Assembly (NCBI GenBank): GCA_041538185.1
Contig: JBGORM010000001.1
Span: 620,001-684,000 of the forward strand
Direction: 5' to 3'
DNA length: 64,000 nt
From: Melioribacteraceae bacterium 4301-Me
GTDB taxonomy: Bacteria; Bacteroidota; Ignavibacteria; Ignavibacteriales; Melioribacteraceae
Below the pieces are notes generated by a model. That model was not told where the DNA came from. It saw only the letters and a list, made by a program, of their open reading frames with translations, and searched no databases. The position numbers and the translations under genes were made by a program. This document shows, piece after piece, positions 47,803-55,765 of this stretch (within the stretch, counting starts at the first letter, position 1; each line of letters begins with the position of its first letter).

Positions 47803-49118
47803 AAAATACCTTTAAATTTAAGAACAGTTTCTAAGGTAACATTACCAATTTCTTGCAGTTCATAAGTAACCCTTGTAGAAGGTTTATTAATCTTTAGAAT
47901 TCTTCCCAAATCGATTGGTGTTCCAATTACCACCGAGTCACAATCAGTATTATTAATAGTCTCTTCTAAATCTTTTATTTGTTGTTCGCCATAACCCATC
48001 GCAGGCAGCAGCGTACCAATATTAGGATATTTTTTATATGTATCTGCTATTGATTTAACAGTGTATGGTCTTGGGTCTACAATTTCTTTAGCGCTAAGTT
48101 TTTTTGCAGCGACTGTACCAGCACCATATTTCATTTCGCCGTGTGTCAATGTTGGGCCATCTTCTACTACCAAAACTCTTTTCCCGGTAATTAATTCTGG
48201 TTGATTTACAAAAATTGGAGAAGCAGCTTCAATAATAAATGCAGTTGGATTAATTTTTTGCACATTATTTCTTACAGCTATAATATTATTATAATCTGCC
48301 GAATCAATCTTGTTAATAATAATTGCATCTGCCATTCTAACACAAGTATTACCTGGGTAGTAAGTTAGTTCATTTCCTGGACGATGTGGGTCTACTACTG
48401 TAAAAGTAACATCAGCATTATAGAACGAATAATCATTATTGCCGCCATCCCATAAAATTATATCAGCTTCCTTTTCAGCTTCTCTTAAAATTGCTTCATA
48501 ATCTACACCTGCATAAATAACTCCTCCCCTTACTATGTGAGGTTCATACTCTTCTCTTTCTTCAATAGTGCAATTGTAGAAATCTAAATCTTTGTATTCG
48601 GCAAATCTTTGCACCTTCTGTTTAACCAAATCACCGTAAGGCATTGGGTGACGGATTGCAACAACTTTTTTACCGGCTTCTGAAAGAATTTTTACCAGCT
48701 TTCTTGATGTTTGTGACTTACCACTGCCTGTCCTTGCAGCTAAAACAGCAATAACAGGTTTAGAACTTTTGATCATTGTTTCTTTTGCACCCATTAATCT
48801 AAAAGAAGCTCCTGCAGAATTAACTATTGACGCTTTAGTCATTACATAATTGAAAGGAACATCTGAATATGCAAACACTACTTCGTCGACATTAAATTTT
48901 TTTATCAAATCTACAAGTTGGGTTTCTTCGTAAATTTTAATTCCGTTGGGATAAAGTTTACCTGCTAATTCTGCTGGATAAATTCTGCCATCAATGTTTG
49001 GTATTTGAGTCGCCGTAAAAGCTACTACATTGTAATCCTCATTATCTCTGAAATAAACATTAAAATTATGGAAGTCTCTACCGGCAGCACCCATAATAAT
49101 TACGTTTTTACGTTTCAT
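47799..49118 (-). CDS. Cyclic 2,3-diphosphoglycerate synthetase-like GTPase
   Basis: This 439-residue protein has an N-terminal Rossmann part (VIIMGAAGRDFHNFNVYFRD) and a P-loop AARTGSGKSQTSRKL (127-141). It also has GGNNDYSFY, VVDPHRPGNE, NKIDSAD and VEDGPTLTHGEMKYGAG. This is the family annotated as cyclic 2,3-diphosphoglycerate synthetase after the methanogen enzyme; in bacteria it is repeatedly found beside arcC and argF and its true role there is unclear. It starts 15 bp after glmS and overlaps arcC by 4 bases. Confidence 0.82.
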   Translation of the reverse strand: MKRKNVIIMGAAGRDFHNFNVYFRDNEDYNVVAFTATQIPNIDGRIYPAELAGKLYPNGIKIYEETQLVDLIKKFNVDEVVFAYSDVPFNYVMTKASIVNSAGASFRLMGAKETMIKSSKPVIAVLAARTGSGKSQTSRKLVKILSEAGKKVVAIRHPMPYGDLVKQKVQRFAEYKDLDFYNCTIEEREEYEPHIVRGGVIYAGVDYEAILREAEKEADIILWDGGNNDYSFYNADVTFTVVDPHRPGNELTYYPGNTCVRMADAIIINKIDSADYNNIIAVRNNVQKINPTAFIIEAASPIFVNQPELITGKRVLVVEDGPTLTHGEMKYGAGTVAAKKLSAKEIVDPRPYTVKSIADTYKKYPNIGTLLPAMGYGEQQIKDLEETINNTDCDSVVIGTPIDLGRILKINKPSTRVTYELQEIGNVTLETVLKFKGIL

Positions 49119-49133
49119 AAAGTTCTCCTATTT

Positions 49134-50966
49134 TTATTCGACTGTAACGCTTTTTGCTAAATTTCTTGGTTGGTCTACATTTAACCCTTTTTTAACTGCA
49201 ATATGATAAGCTATTAATTGTAAGGGAATCACAGAGAGAATTGGTGTAAGCATGTCAACTGTTTTTGGAATTTTAATTACGTGGTCAACAAGTTTACCTA
49301 TTTGATTATCATCTTCGCTTGCTACTGCAATAATTTTTCCTTTTCTTGCCTTAACCTCTTCAATATTACTTATGACTTTATCATATACGGCATCTTTTGT
49401 TGCTATAAAAACAACTGGCATATTATCATCAATTAAAGCAATTGGTCCGTGTTTCATCTCAGCAGCAGGATAACCCTCAGCATGTATGTAAGATATTTCT
49501 TTTAACTTAAGAGCACCTTCTAAGGCCACAGGGAAATTATATCCCCTTCCCAAATAAAGAAAATTAGTAGCGTTAAAATATTTGTCGGCTATTTTACCAA
49601 TATCTTTATTTAGCTCTAATATTTTTTTGGCATACTCAGGTAGTTTTTGTATTTCATTAATTAAGCGTTTCCCGTCAATTATACTAAGTTGTTTTTTTCT
49701 GGCAATTAGCAAAGTAATTAGAGAAAGCACAACTAACTGAGAAGTAAAAGCTTTAGTAGAAGCAACCCCAATTTCGGGTCCTGCATGAATATAAACACCA
49801 GCATCACTTTCTCTTGCAATTGAACTTCCAACAACATTACATATTCCAAGACAAAGTGCACCTTTCCTTTTTGCCTCTCGCAAAGCTGCTAATGTATCTG
49901 CAGTCTCTCCGCTTTGAGAAATAAAAATTAAAGTATCGTTCGAATTAATTATTGGATGTCGATAACGAAACTCTGAGGCATATTCGACTTCTACTGGAAT
50001 TCCAGTGTACTGTTCAAGCATATATTCACCTACCAATCCGGCATGCCATGAAGTGCCACAAGCAGAAATAATAATTCTTTCTGAATTAGCGATTCTATCT
50101 TCAAAACCATGCAGCCCGCCAAGTTTAGCAGTGCCTTCATCAATTAGTAACCTTCCTCTCATTGAATTAAAGATTGATTCTGGCTGCTCCATAATTTCTT
50201 TAAGCATATAATGAGCGTAACCGCCCTTGGAAATTTCATCAATGGCAATATCAACCTCGTGTATTTCCTTTATAATTTCTTTATCGCTGATATTCTTTGC
50301 TACAAATCGATTACTATAAACTTCAGCTATCTCATCATCTTCTAAATAAACTACTTGGGAAGTGTATGTAATTAAAGCATTAACATCAGAGGCTACAAAA
50401 TTTTCTTTTTCGCCAATGCCTAAAACCAAAGGTGAACCTTTACGTGCGACTACAATTTTATCAGGTTCATTTTTATAAATTACAGCAATACCGTAAGTAC
50501 CTTCTACTTCGTTTAATGCGTACCTGATTGCTGTACTTAAATTATTTTTCCTTTTTAAGTATCTGTCGATTAAATTAACAAGTACCTCTGTGTCAGTTTC
50601 ACTTATAAACTTGTAACCTTCTTTTTCTAATATTTTTTTTAGTGTAGAATAATTTTCAATAATACCGTTATGAATTAGAAACAAATTTTTCTCTTTGTTA
50701 AAATGCGGATGAGCATTAATCATACTAGGTTCGCCATGAGTTGCCCACCGAGTATGCCCAATACCCAAATTTGCTATTAGATTTTTATTTGAAATCATCT
50801 TTTCGAGCTCGTCCACCTTCCCTTTTGTTTTAATAACCTCAGAACTATCATTGTAGATTAAGGCAATCCCAGCTGAATCATATCCTCTATATTCTAACCT
50901 CTTTAATCCTTCAATTAAAATCGGTACGCAATTTTTTGGCCCTATATAGCCAACAATACCACACAT
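49134..50966 (-). CDS. glmS: Glutamine-fructose-6-phosphate aminotransferase
   Basis: This enzyme makes glucosamine-6-phosphate for peptidoglycan and lipopolysaccharide. The 610-residue protein begins with the amidotransferase nucleophile C2 (MCGIVGYIGPK) and has GIGHTRWATHGEPS. It carries two SIS domains (SACGTSWHAG, SQSGETADT, LGRGYNFPVALEGALKLKE) and ends in PRNLAKSVTVE. No glmS ribozyme fold was recognised upstream, where only 36 bp precede the repeat-rich region. Confidence 0.97.
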   Translation of the reverse strand: MCGIVGYIGPKNCVPILIEGLKRLEYRGYDSAGIALIYNDSSEVIKTKGKVDELEKMISNKNLIANLGIGHTRWATHGEPSMINAHPHFNKEKNLFLIHNGIIENYSTLKKILEKEGYKFISETDTEVLVNLIDRYLKRKNNLSTAIRYALNEVEGTYGIAVIYKNEPDKIVVARKGSPLVLGIGEKENFVASDVNALITYTSQVVYLEDDEIAEVYSNRFVAKNISDKEIIKEIHEVDIAIDEISKGGYAHYMLKEIMEQPESIFNSMRGRLLIDEGTAKLGGLHGFEDRIANSERIIISACGTSWHAGLVGEYMLEQYTGIPVEVEYASEFRYRHPIINSNDTLIFISQSGETADTLAALREAKRKGALCLGICNVVGSSIARESDAGVYIHAGPEIGVASTKAFTSQLVVLSLITLLIARKKQLSIIDGKRLINEIQKLPEYAKKILELNKDIGKIADKYFNATNFLYLGRGYNFPVALEGALKLKEISYIHAEGYPAAEMKHGPIALIDDNMPVVFIATKDAVYDKVISNIEEVKARKGKIIAVASEDDNQIGKLVDHVIKIPKTVDMLTPILSVIPLQLIAYHIAVKKGLNVDQPRNLAKSVTVE

Positions 50967-51436
50967 AGTAGCTCCAATTAAATTTTGTAATTAATTTAAT
51001 TAATATACTAAACTTAGTGATCTGGGCAATGACGCAATAAAAGTGGATTTAATTTTTGAAAGTAGAACTTATTTTCAGCGGTGAGGCTTTTCATAATAAG
51101 TAAGTTCTTTATACAAGTGGGATATTATTTTTATCACTAATTTGATAATTTTTAGTTGAATTATCAATTAGAACTCTGCCTTAATTCATTCTATTTTTTT
51201 ATTATAAAAACTTGTCGTTATCGGACAAACAATAATTATTATGGCAATTTAGTTTTTACGCTGTCTATATCCTGATTTAGTATGAAAGCAAATAATTATT
51301 GTAAAAAAACTTATGTTAAAGTTGTTATAATTTTTGTTTTCTACTAATTTTGTACGCAACTAAAATTAAATGTAATCTATTTTGAATTTTGAAGCCAAGC
51401 TTTAGTATTTTATTTGAATAACCACCATAAGCGGAT
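50967..51436. other. Non-coding stretch upstream of glmS
   Basis: This AT-rich stretch of about 470 bp contains the glmS promoter region and no convincing reading frame. Two near-copies of CAATAATTATT/AATAATTATTG occur around 51226-51304. I recognise nothing else. Confidence 0.35.
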
Positions 51437-51439
51437 AAG

Positions 51440-51456
51440 TTGGATAGAGCATCTGA
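51440..51456 (+). repeat. tRNA-Arg fragment
   Basis: TTGGATAGAGCATCTGA is identical to the D-arm to anticodon-stem part of the tRNA-Arg gene about 170 bp downstream. The flanks do not continue the tRNA, so this is a truncated relic. Confidence 0.6.
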
Positions 51457-51515
51457 AAAATTTGTTTATTTAGTAATAAATTGAAAGTCAAAGTTCTTAC
51501 ACAATACATTTATAT

Positions 51516-51600
51516 GCCCTTAGTTCAATCCGCCTTTGGCGGACTAGGTTTTACATATTTTGTTTGGTTGTAATTATTATTTTTGCTTACATGAAAATAT
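51516..51600 (+). repeat. Degenerate tRNA head with inserted palindrome, upstream copy
   Basis: The sequence gcccttagttcaa resembles the start of tRNA-Arg, then runs into the perfect palindrome TCCGCC-TTT-GGCGGA (51529-51543). A spacer ending in ttacatgaaaat(a)tttg follows directly before the intact tRNA-Arg. The same arrangement recurs at 61835-61924. Confidence 0.6.
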
Positions 51601-51602
51601 TT

Positions 51603-51676
51603 GCGCCCGTAGCTCAATTGGATAGAGCATCTGACTACGGATCAGAAGGTTGAGGGTTCGAATCCTTCCGGGCGTA
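51603..51676 (+). tRNA. tRNA-Arg (anticodon ACG)
   Basis: Acceptor stem GCGCCCG/CGGGCGT (G-U at the first pair), D-arm GCTCAATTGGATAGAGC, anticodon stem TCTGA/TCAGA with loop CTACGGA (anticodon ACG), and T-arm GAGGGTTCGAATCCTTC, with discriminator A. CCA is not encoded. Confidence 0.95.
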
Positions 51677-51836
51677 CTAAATCTAAATTTCTTACACCTT
51701 CCTTTCTACAGCACTACTAATTTAATTTGCTTTTGTACTAGCAGAGTTATCCTACGACTGACTTGCTCACAATATAAATTAATCAATTTGTATTGAAAAC
51801 GTGCTTTTCACTCATACTATCCAAAAACTTCTCTCT

Positions 51837-51852
51837 TGTCAAAATCTTGACA
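51837..51852. promoter_or_regulatory. Operator-like palindrome TGTCAA-AATC-TTGACA
   Basis: This perfect 6+6 inverted repeat with a 4-base spacer is identical in its arms to sites at 52884 and 59998. It is 69 bp upstream of the small ORF at 51922. The size and spacing fit a Crp/Fnr-type dimer, and such a regulator is encoded at 60 kb. This is an inference from sequence. Confidence 0.6.
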
Positions 51853-51921
51853 TTACAATGCGAGCTAAGTTTATAAGTTCGTTTAAGCAAAAATTAAACA
51901 CTATGTAAACGAAATAACAAA

Positions 51922-52077
51922 ATGAAAATCCAACTCTCAATTAAATTTACATCGGTACCTGGCTTCTCAGCTGTAATTGCAATTATAAAATTACTCAATT
52001 ATTTGCTTTATAATGCAATTCTAAGCTGGCTCTATAAATCACAAAACATATCAAACTATATCAATATCATAAGGTGA
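51922..52077 (+). CDS. Possible 51-residue membrane peptide
   Basis: The frame from ATG 51922 to TGA 52077 encodes a short peptide with one hydrophobic stretch (SAVIAIIKLLNYLLYNAILS). No clear ribosome site precedes it. Its stop codon lies inside the AAGGTGA ribosome site of the next gene, a layout that would couple the two. It could also be a chance frame. Confidence 0.3.
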   Translation: MKIQLSIKFTSVPGFSAVIAIIKLLNYLLYNAILSWLYKSQNISNYINIIR

Positions 52078-52082
52078 GCAAA

Positions 52083-52343
52083 ATGAAATTAAATAGTAAA
52101 CAAAAAGGAGCGCTAATTGTTGCGTTGCTGTTAACACTTTCTGCATTGATAACATGGATAGGCTTTGGAGCAGAGATTTTTACAAAAACACAAGTGTTGG
52201 TTGAGAAGAAAGATAAAATCCTCGGACGAACATATAAAGAGTGGAAAGATCAATTCGTTCTTGGACTAGATTATATTCTTGGATTCATTTTTACTGTATG
52301 GCTCGTTTGCGGCAGTATTATTTATTATTATAAAAAACATTGA
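52083..52343 (+). CDS. Small two-helix membrane protein
   Basis: The start is the ATG at 52083, with AAGGTGA 5 bases before it; a GTG three codons upstream lies within that site. The 86-residue product has two membrane segments (about 9-28 and 59-80) joined by a charged loop (VEKKDKILGRTYKEWKDQF). I do not recognise it. It is the first gene downstream of the operator-like palindrome at 51837. Confidence 0.6.
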   Translation: MKLNSKQKGALIVALLLTLSALITWIGFGAEIFTKTQVLVEKKDKILGRTYKEWKDQFVLGLDYILGFIFTVWLVCGSIIYYYKKH

Positions 52344-52409
52344 TCTATGCTGTGCGAAAGCAAGCGATACTATAGGCAACAGTTTTAATGAACAAAAATG
52401 GAAATTATA

Positions 52410-52575
52410 AATCCTCTACGAGGATTAATAATCATTTTTTAGATTTATGTTACAATAATATGACCTCTACGAGGTCTGTAACAATAAAATCTGTAATTGG
52501 GAAAGAACATCGTAGATGTTCAATTATTGTAGAAAAAATAAAATTAACCATTAACCACCATCCTCGTAGAGGATG
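52410..52575. repeat. Four 7+7 (or 6+6) palindromes with 3-base loops
   Basis: Four small hairpins lie in 166 bp: AATCCTC-TAC-GAGGATT (52410-52426), GACCTC-TAC-GAGGTC (52462-52476, nested in an outer GTTACA/TGTAAC stem), GAACATC-GTA-GATGTTC (52505-52521) and CATCCTC-GTA-GAGGATG (52559-52575). The stems differ but stay paired. The loop is TAC in the first two and its complement GTA in the last two, so two copies lie in each orientation. Confidence 0.8.
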
Positions 52576-52592
52576 AATAAAAACAAAATTTT

Positions 52593-52865
52593 ATGGGTAT
52601 AAAATTCAAAACAAATACCGGAACAATTGTTCCCTCTGTTACAACGGAACAAGTGAAGGAAATTGACAGAATAGCAATTGAACAAACAGGTCCAAACCTT
52701 TTCCAGATGATGGAAAACGCCGGAAGAAATTTAGCTGAACTAACGATGAAAGTCTTATCGAAGAATTACAGGGAAGAAATTTTAGCATTAGCTGGTAAAG
52801 GCGGAAACAGTGGTGGAATCAAGATTTCACTAGATATACCATCCGATATTAATGTAACAACATAA
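52593..52865 (+). pseudogene. nnrE: NAD(P)HX epimerase remnant with internal deletion
   Basis: The frame begins with VTTEQVKEIDRIAIEQTGPN, LFQMMENAGRNLAELTMKVL and ALAGKGGNSGG, the first third of the YjeF/NnrE N-terminal domain. It then jumps to ISLDIPSDINVTT, which in intact proteins lies about 100 residues later (LDIPSGxxATTG), and stops. The central Rossmann region and the kinase half (NnrD) are missing. It is therefore a deleted relic, in frame by chance. No good ribosome site precedes it. Confidence 0.8.
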
Positions 52866-52883
52866 AACGGCAAAATCCGTTTA

Positions 52884-52899
52884 TGTCAAATTCTTGACA
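52884..52899. promoter_or_regulatory. Operator-like palindrome TGTCAA-ATTC-TTGACA
   Basis: The arms are identical to those of the sites at 51837 and 59998. It lies 80 bp before the YceI-family gene, directly after the nnrE relic, where an activator or repressor of the redox operon would be expected. The right arm TTGACA could also serve as a -35 element. Confidence 0.65.
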
Positions 52900-52979
52900 G
52901 ATGGTTTTCCTACTCAAAATTAATTTCACACCATCAATTTAATTAAATAATGAAACAATAAATCAACAAGGAGTATAAA

Positions 52980-53729
52980 ATGAAAACGAAGCTTAAAACA
53001 GCTATTCTGCTCACCCTTTTAATTGGTGCAAATCTATTTGCACAAACATTCACAGCCGATTCTAAAGATTCCCGCAATCAGGCACAATTTATATCAGATG
53101 CACCGTTTGAAAAAATAAATGGCTTGGTAAGTGGTCTTGATGCAATTGTAATGCTCAATCCAAATGATATTACACAAAAACCATTGGGAAAAGTAAAAGT
53201 CGTAATAAGCAATATAAAAACTGGAATTGAACTTAGGGATGAACATTTAAGAAGTGAAATGTGGTTGAACGCAGCAAAATACCCTTACGCTGAATTTCAA
53301 TTGACAGGAATTAAAAACCCATCATCAAGGTCTTTGAATGATGGACAAAAAATTAAATGTATTTTCGTTGGTAAGTTTAGCGTTCATGGTGTAACAAGAG
53401 ATATTGAAGTACCAGGTACTCTAACATACTTTAAGGAAAGTGAAAAGACCAAAGCGAAAATGCCAGGTAACCTGCTGGTAACTGATGCTGAATTTAACAT
53501 TAAACTTTCCGATTACGGGATTAAAATACCAGATATGGTAGTTGGCAAAGTAAATGATGAAGTTAAAGTAGCTGCAAACTTTGTTGCAAGCGATAAAAAT
53601 GCTTCGGGCAGTAATCCGTGTGGTACTTGCGGACCTAATAAAACTAACGCACAATGCAATCCTTGCGGTGTTAAAAAGAATATGAAGAAAGATAATCCAT
53701 GCAACCCCTGTGCACCTAAGAAAAAGTAA
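52980..53729 (+). CDS. YceI-family periplasmic protein with cysteine-rich tail
   Basis: The 249-residue protein has a Sec signal (KLKTAILLTLLIGANLFAQ) and a YceI lipocalin-like domain (about 22-205). Features include NGLVSGLDAIVMLNP, HLRSEMWLNAAKYPYAEF and GKFSVHGVTRDIEVPG. YceI proteins bind polyisoprenoids or other amphiphiles. After the domain comes a tail with NPCGTCGP, QCNPCG and NPCNPCAPKKK: seven cysteines in Pro-rich CxxC-like units, possibly for metal binding. AAGGAG precedes the ATG. It opens the redox gene set. Confidence 0.9.
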   Translation: MKTKLKTAILLTLLIGANLFAQTFTADSKDSRNQAQFISDAPFEKINGLVSGLDAIVMLNPNDITQKPLGKVKVVISNIKTGIELRDEHLRSEMWLNAAKYPYAEFQLTGIKNPSSRSLNDGQKIKCIFVGKFSVHGVTRDIEVPGTLTYFKESEKTKAKMPGNLLVTDAEFNIKLSDYGIKIPDMVVGKVNDEVKVAANFVASDKNASGSNPCGTCGPNKTNAQCNPCGVKKNMKKDNPCNPCAPKKK

Positions 53730-53766
53730 GTTATAATTAGAGATATTAAAAGAAGGAGATATCAAA

Positions 53767-54111
53767 ATGGCTGAAACAGTAAAACAATTGGAAAAAGCAC
53801 AAACAGCATCTGAAATTTCTCCTCTTGAAGCTCGTGATGCTTTGCTCGGCTGCTTTGTTGCAATTCACGGTGAAACATTAAAAAGAGGCGCTCTAATACT
53901 GGGCAAAGAATTGAGTCCAGATGAAGTTGAAAATCATGCAACAATACAAATGAAAATGCTAATGGGCGAAAAATTTAATAACCCAACTAAAGAAGCATTA
54001 GCTGAGGTCAAACCAAAACTCGACCAAAAAATGAATTTTTCGAAGGTTGACCCAGATTTGAAAAATATGCACGATCAGGTATGTTCAATGATTTTATCTA
54101 AGGTAAAATAA
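53767..54111 (+). CDS. Hypothetical protein, 114 aa
   Basis: I do not recognise this cytoplasmic-looking, helical protein (MAETVKQLEKAQTASEISP at the start; two cysteines, in LLGCFVAIHGE and QVCSMIL). AAGGAGATATCAAA before the ATG is a strong ribosome site. It follows the YceI gene by 37 bp, and its TAA overlaps the ATG of the next gene. Confidence 0.7.
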   Translation: MAETVKQLEKAQTASEISPLEARDALLGCFVAIHGETLKRGALILGKELSPDEVENHATIQMKMLMGEKFNNPTKEALAEVKPKLDQKMNFSKVDPDLKNMHDQVCSMILSKVK

Positions 54112-54773
54112 TGAAACGGAGAGAATTTATTAGGACAAGTTCATTATTTGCTTTTCTCTTATTGCAATCAAAAGTTAAAGCTGCCAAAATAATAGCTGAC
54201 GTTAATGTTACTGCTAATAAATTCTTAAAACAAATTACCGAAATTATATTGAGCCTTCGCAGAGAAGGCTTAAATATTGTAAAAAAAATTATGAACGGCA
54301 GAAAGTATAAATTTGACCCATACACGCATTATCCCACTGATGAGGGTATAAGAGATAATACAACAGGATGTCAATTGTTCTTTCATATCCACAGGCCAAA
54401 TGAATATGGGCACTTCCATACGTTTAGTTTAGATAATGATGGAGAACTTGTTCACCTTATTTTAATCTCTATGAATAAAGATGGAGAGCCAATTGGACTT
54501 GCAACAGTAAATCGCTGGGTAACAGGCGATAAATATGTAAAATCTGATAAATTAAAAGAACTTGCTCAGACTTTTTATGTTAATCCAAATTTGTTTACAG
54601 ATAAAAGAATAGTGGAATTTGTAAACTATATCTTCAAGGCATACCAAAATGAGATTTTTGATTTATTCGATGAAAGAGACGAATGGATAAAAAATTATGT
54701 CAATAAAAATTTTAGAGAGCCATTTGAGGACAGGGATTATGAAATCCTTTCATTTAAAAAAGTAATTATGTGA
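54111..54773 (+). CDS. Exported protein with GCQLFFHIHR..GHFHTF motif (DUF6969-like)
   Basis: The 220-residue protein starts with MKRREFIRTSSLFAFLLL, a Tat-like signal (RREF, then a hydrophobic run) that would be cut near VKA. The core contains GCQLFFHIHRPNEYGHFHTF and HLILISMNKDGEPIGLATVNRW. This histidine-rich pattern resembles the DUF6969 group; the function is unknown and metal binding is plausible. It is coupled to the upstream 114-aa gene by a TAATG overlap. Confidence 0.65.
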   Translation: MKRREFIRTSSLFAFLLLQSKVKAAKIIADVNVTANKFLKQITEIILSLRREGLNIVKKIMNGRKYKFDPYTHYPTDEGIRDNTTGCQLFFHIHRPNEYGHFHTFSLDNDGELVHLILISMNKDGEPIGLATVNRWVTGDKYVKSDKLKELAQTFYVNPNLFTDKRIVEFVNYIFKAYQNEIFDLFDERDEWIKNYVNKNFREPFEDRDYEILSFKKVIM

Positions 54774-54782
54774 TTTTTGACT

Positions 54783-55745
54783 ATGGTCAAAGCCAAAAAA
54801 CAATATAGTATGATTTTGTTGAATTTGTTGTTTTTCTTTTTGAACACAAAATTATACTCGCAGGCGTGTTGCTCTGCTGGTACACCTCTGTTGGGTTCAC
54901 TTGAAATGTCCTTAAATACAGAAAACTTACTACGAATTGGTTTAACTTATGACTATAACTTGCTGCAAAGTGTTTATAATGGGACCAATAGATTAAATGA
55001 TAATACCCGTGAAAGACTAACTCGTTCACTTCTATTAGAAATCAGTTATGGGTTTTCTAAAAAAATTTCTGTTTCATTATTATCCTCTTTTATAAATCAA
55101 AACAGAACCATAAATTTTAGCCAACAATCAACACAGCAAATCTCTGTTAACGGAATTGGTGATTGGCTGTTACTACTAAAATATAATATTAAAAACAGTG
55201 ACATAATTGATCAAAGTGATATTGCAATTGGATTTGGATTAAAACTTCCGACAGGAAAATCAAATATATTGGATAAAGGGATTTTGCTGCCTGCTGATAT
55301 GCAACCTGGTTCAGGCTCGTTTGATTATCTTATATGGGGATATTACTCAAAAGGTTTTATTCCCTACTTACCTTTGAATGTTATTGCAAATGTTTCATAC
55401 AAAATCAATACTACACATAAAAGATTTGCTAATTCAAAACTTGGCTATAAATTCGGAAATGAAACAATAATAACGGCTGGCATTGGTTACAGAACTGACA
55501 CGTTTTTAGATTTTTCTCTCTTCTTCCGTCTGCGTAATACTAATAACGATGTTTTCGATGATGAAAAAATTCCCAATACTGGTGGAACTTGGTTCTATTT
55601 AATACCGGGGTTAAACTTCAAGATTTCTGAAAATTTAACCTCTCGCGTTACGAGTCAATTGCCAATCTACAGAAATCTAATAGGTACTCAACTAACAACT
55701 ACTTACACAGTGACCATTTCTCTTTTTCATACGATTACATTGTAA
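54783..55745 (+). CDS. Outer-membrane beta-barrel protein
   Basis: The start chosen is the ATG at 54783; a TTG six bases earlier is the alternative. A signal peptide ends near TKLYSQ, followed by ACCSAGTPLLGSLE. The remainder alternates like a transmembrane beta-barrel (SLLLEISYGFSKKISVSLLS, IAIGFGLKLPTGKSN, VTISLFHTITL at the end). It resembles the putative transporter/porin proteins often annotated as MetA-pathway phenol-degradation-like. The ligand is unknown. It lies within the redox gene set. Confidence 0.65.
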   Translation: MVKAKKQYSMILLNLLFFFLNTKLYSQACCSAGTPLLGSLEMSLNTENLLRIGLTYDYNLLQSVYNGTNRLNDNTRERLTRSLLLEISYGFSKKISVSLLSSFINQNRTINFSQQSTQQISVNGIGDWLLLLKYNIKNSDIIDQSDIAIGFGLKLPTGKSNILDKGILLPADMQPGSGSFDYLIWGYYSKGFIPYLPLNVIANVSYKINTTHKRFANSKLGYKFGNETIITAGIGYRTDTFLDFSLFFRLRNTNNDVFDDEKIPNTGGTWFYLIPGLNFKISENLTSRVTSQLPIYRNLIGTQLTTTYTVTISLFHTITL

Positions 55746-55765
55746 ATTAAAGTGAGGTGAAAGTT

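Noticed and set aside
45801..49118. Restriction operon as part of the argF transcript
   Set aside because: The gap of 22-34 bp is compatible with it, but the functions are unrelated and no promoter or terminator could be seen to decide; treated as adjacent rather than one operon.
50967..51100. glmS ribozyme upstream of glmS
   Set aside because: No double-pseudoknot core sequence could be recognised, and the ribozyme is typical of Firmicutes rather than the FCB group.
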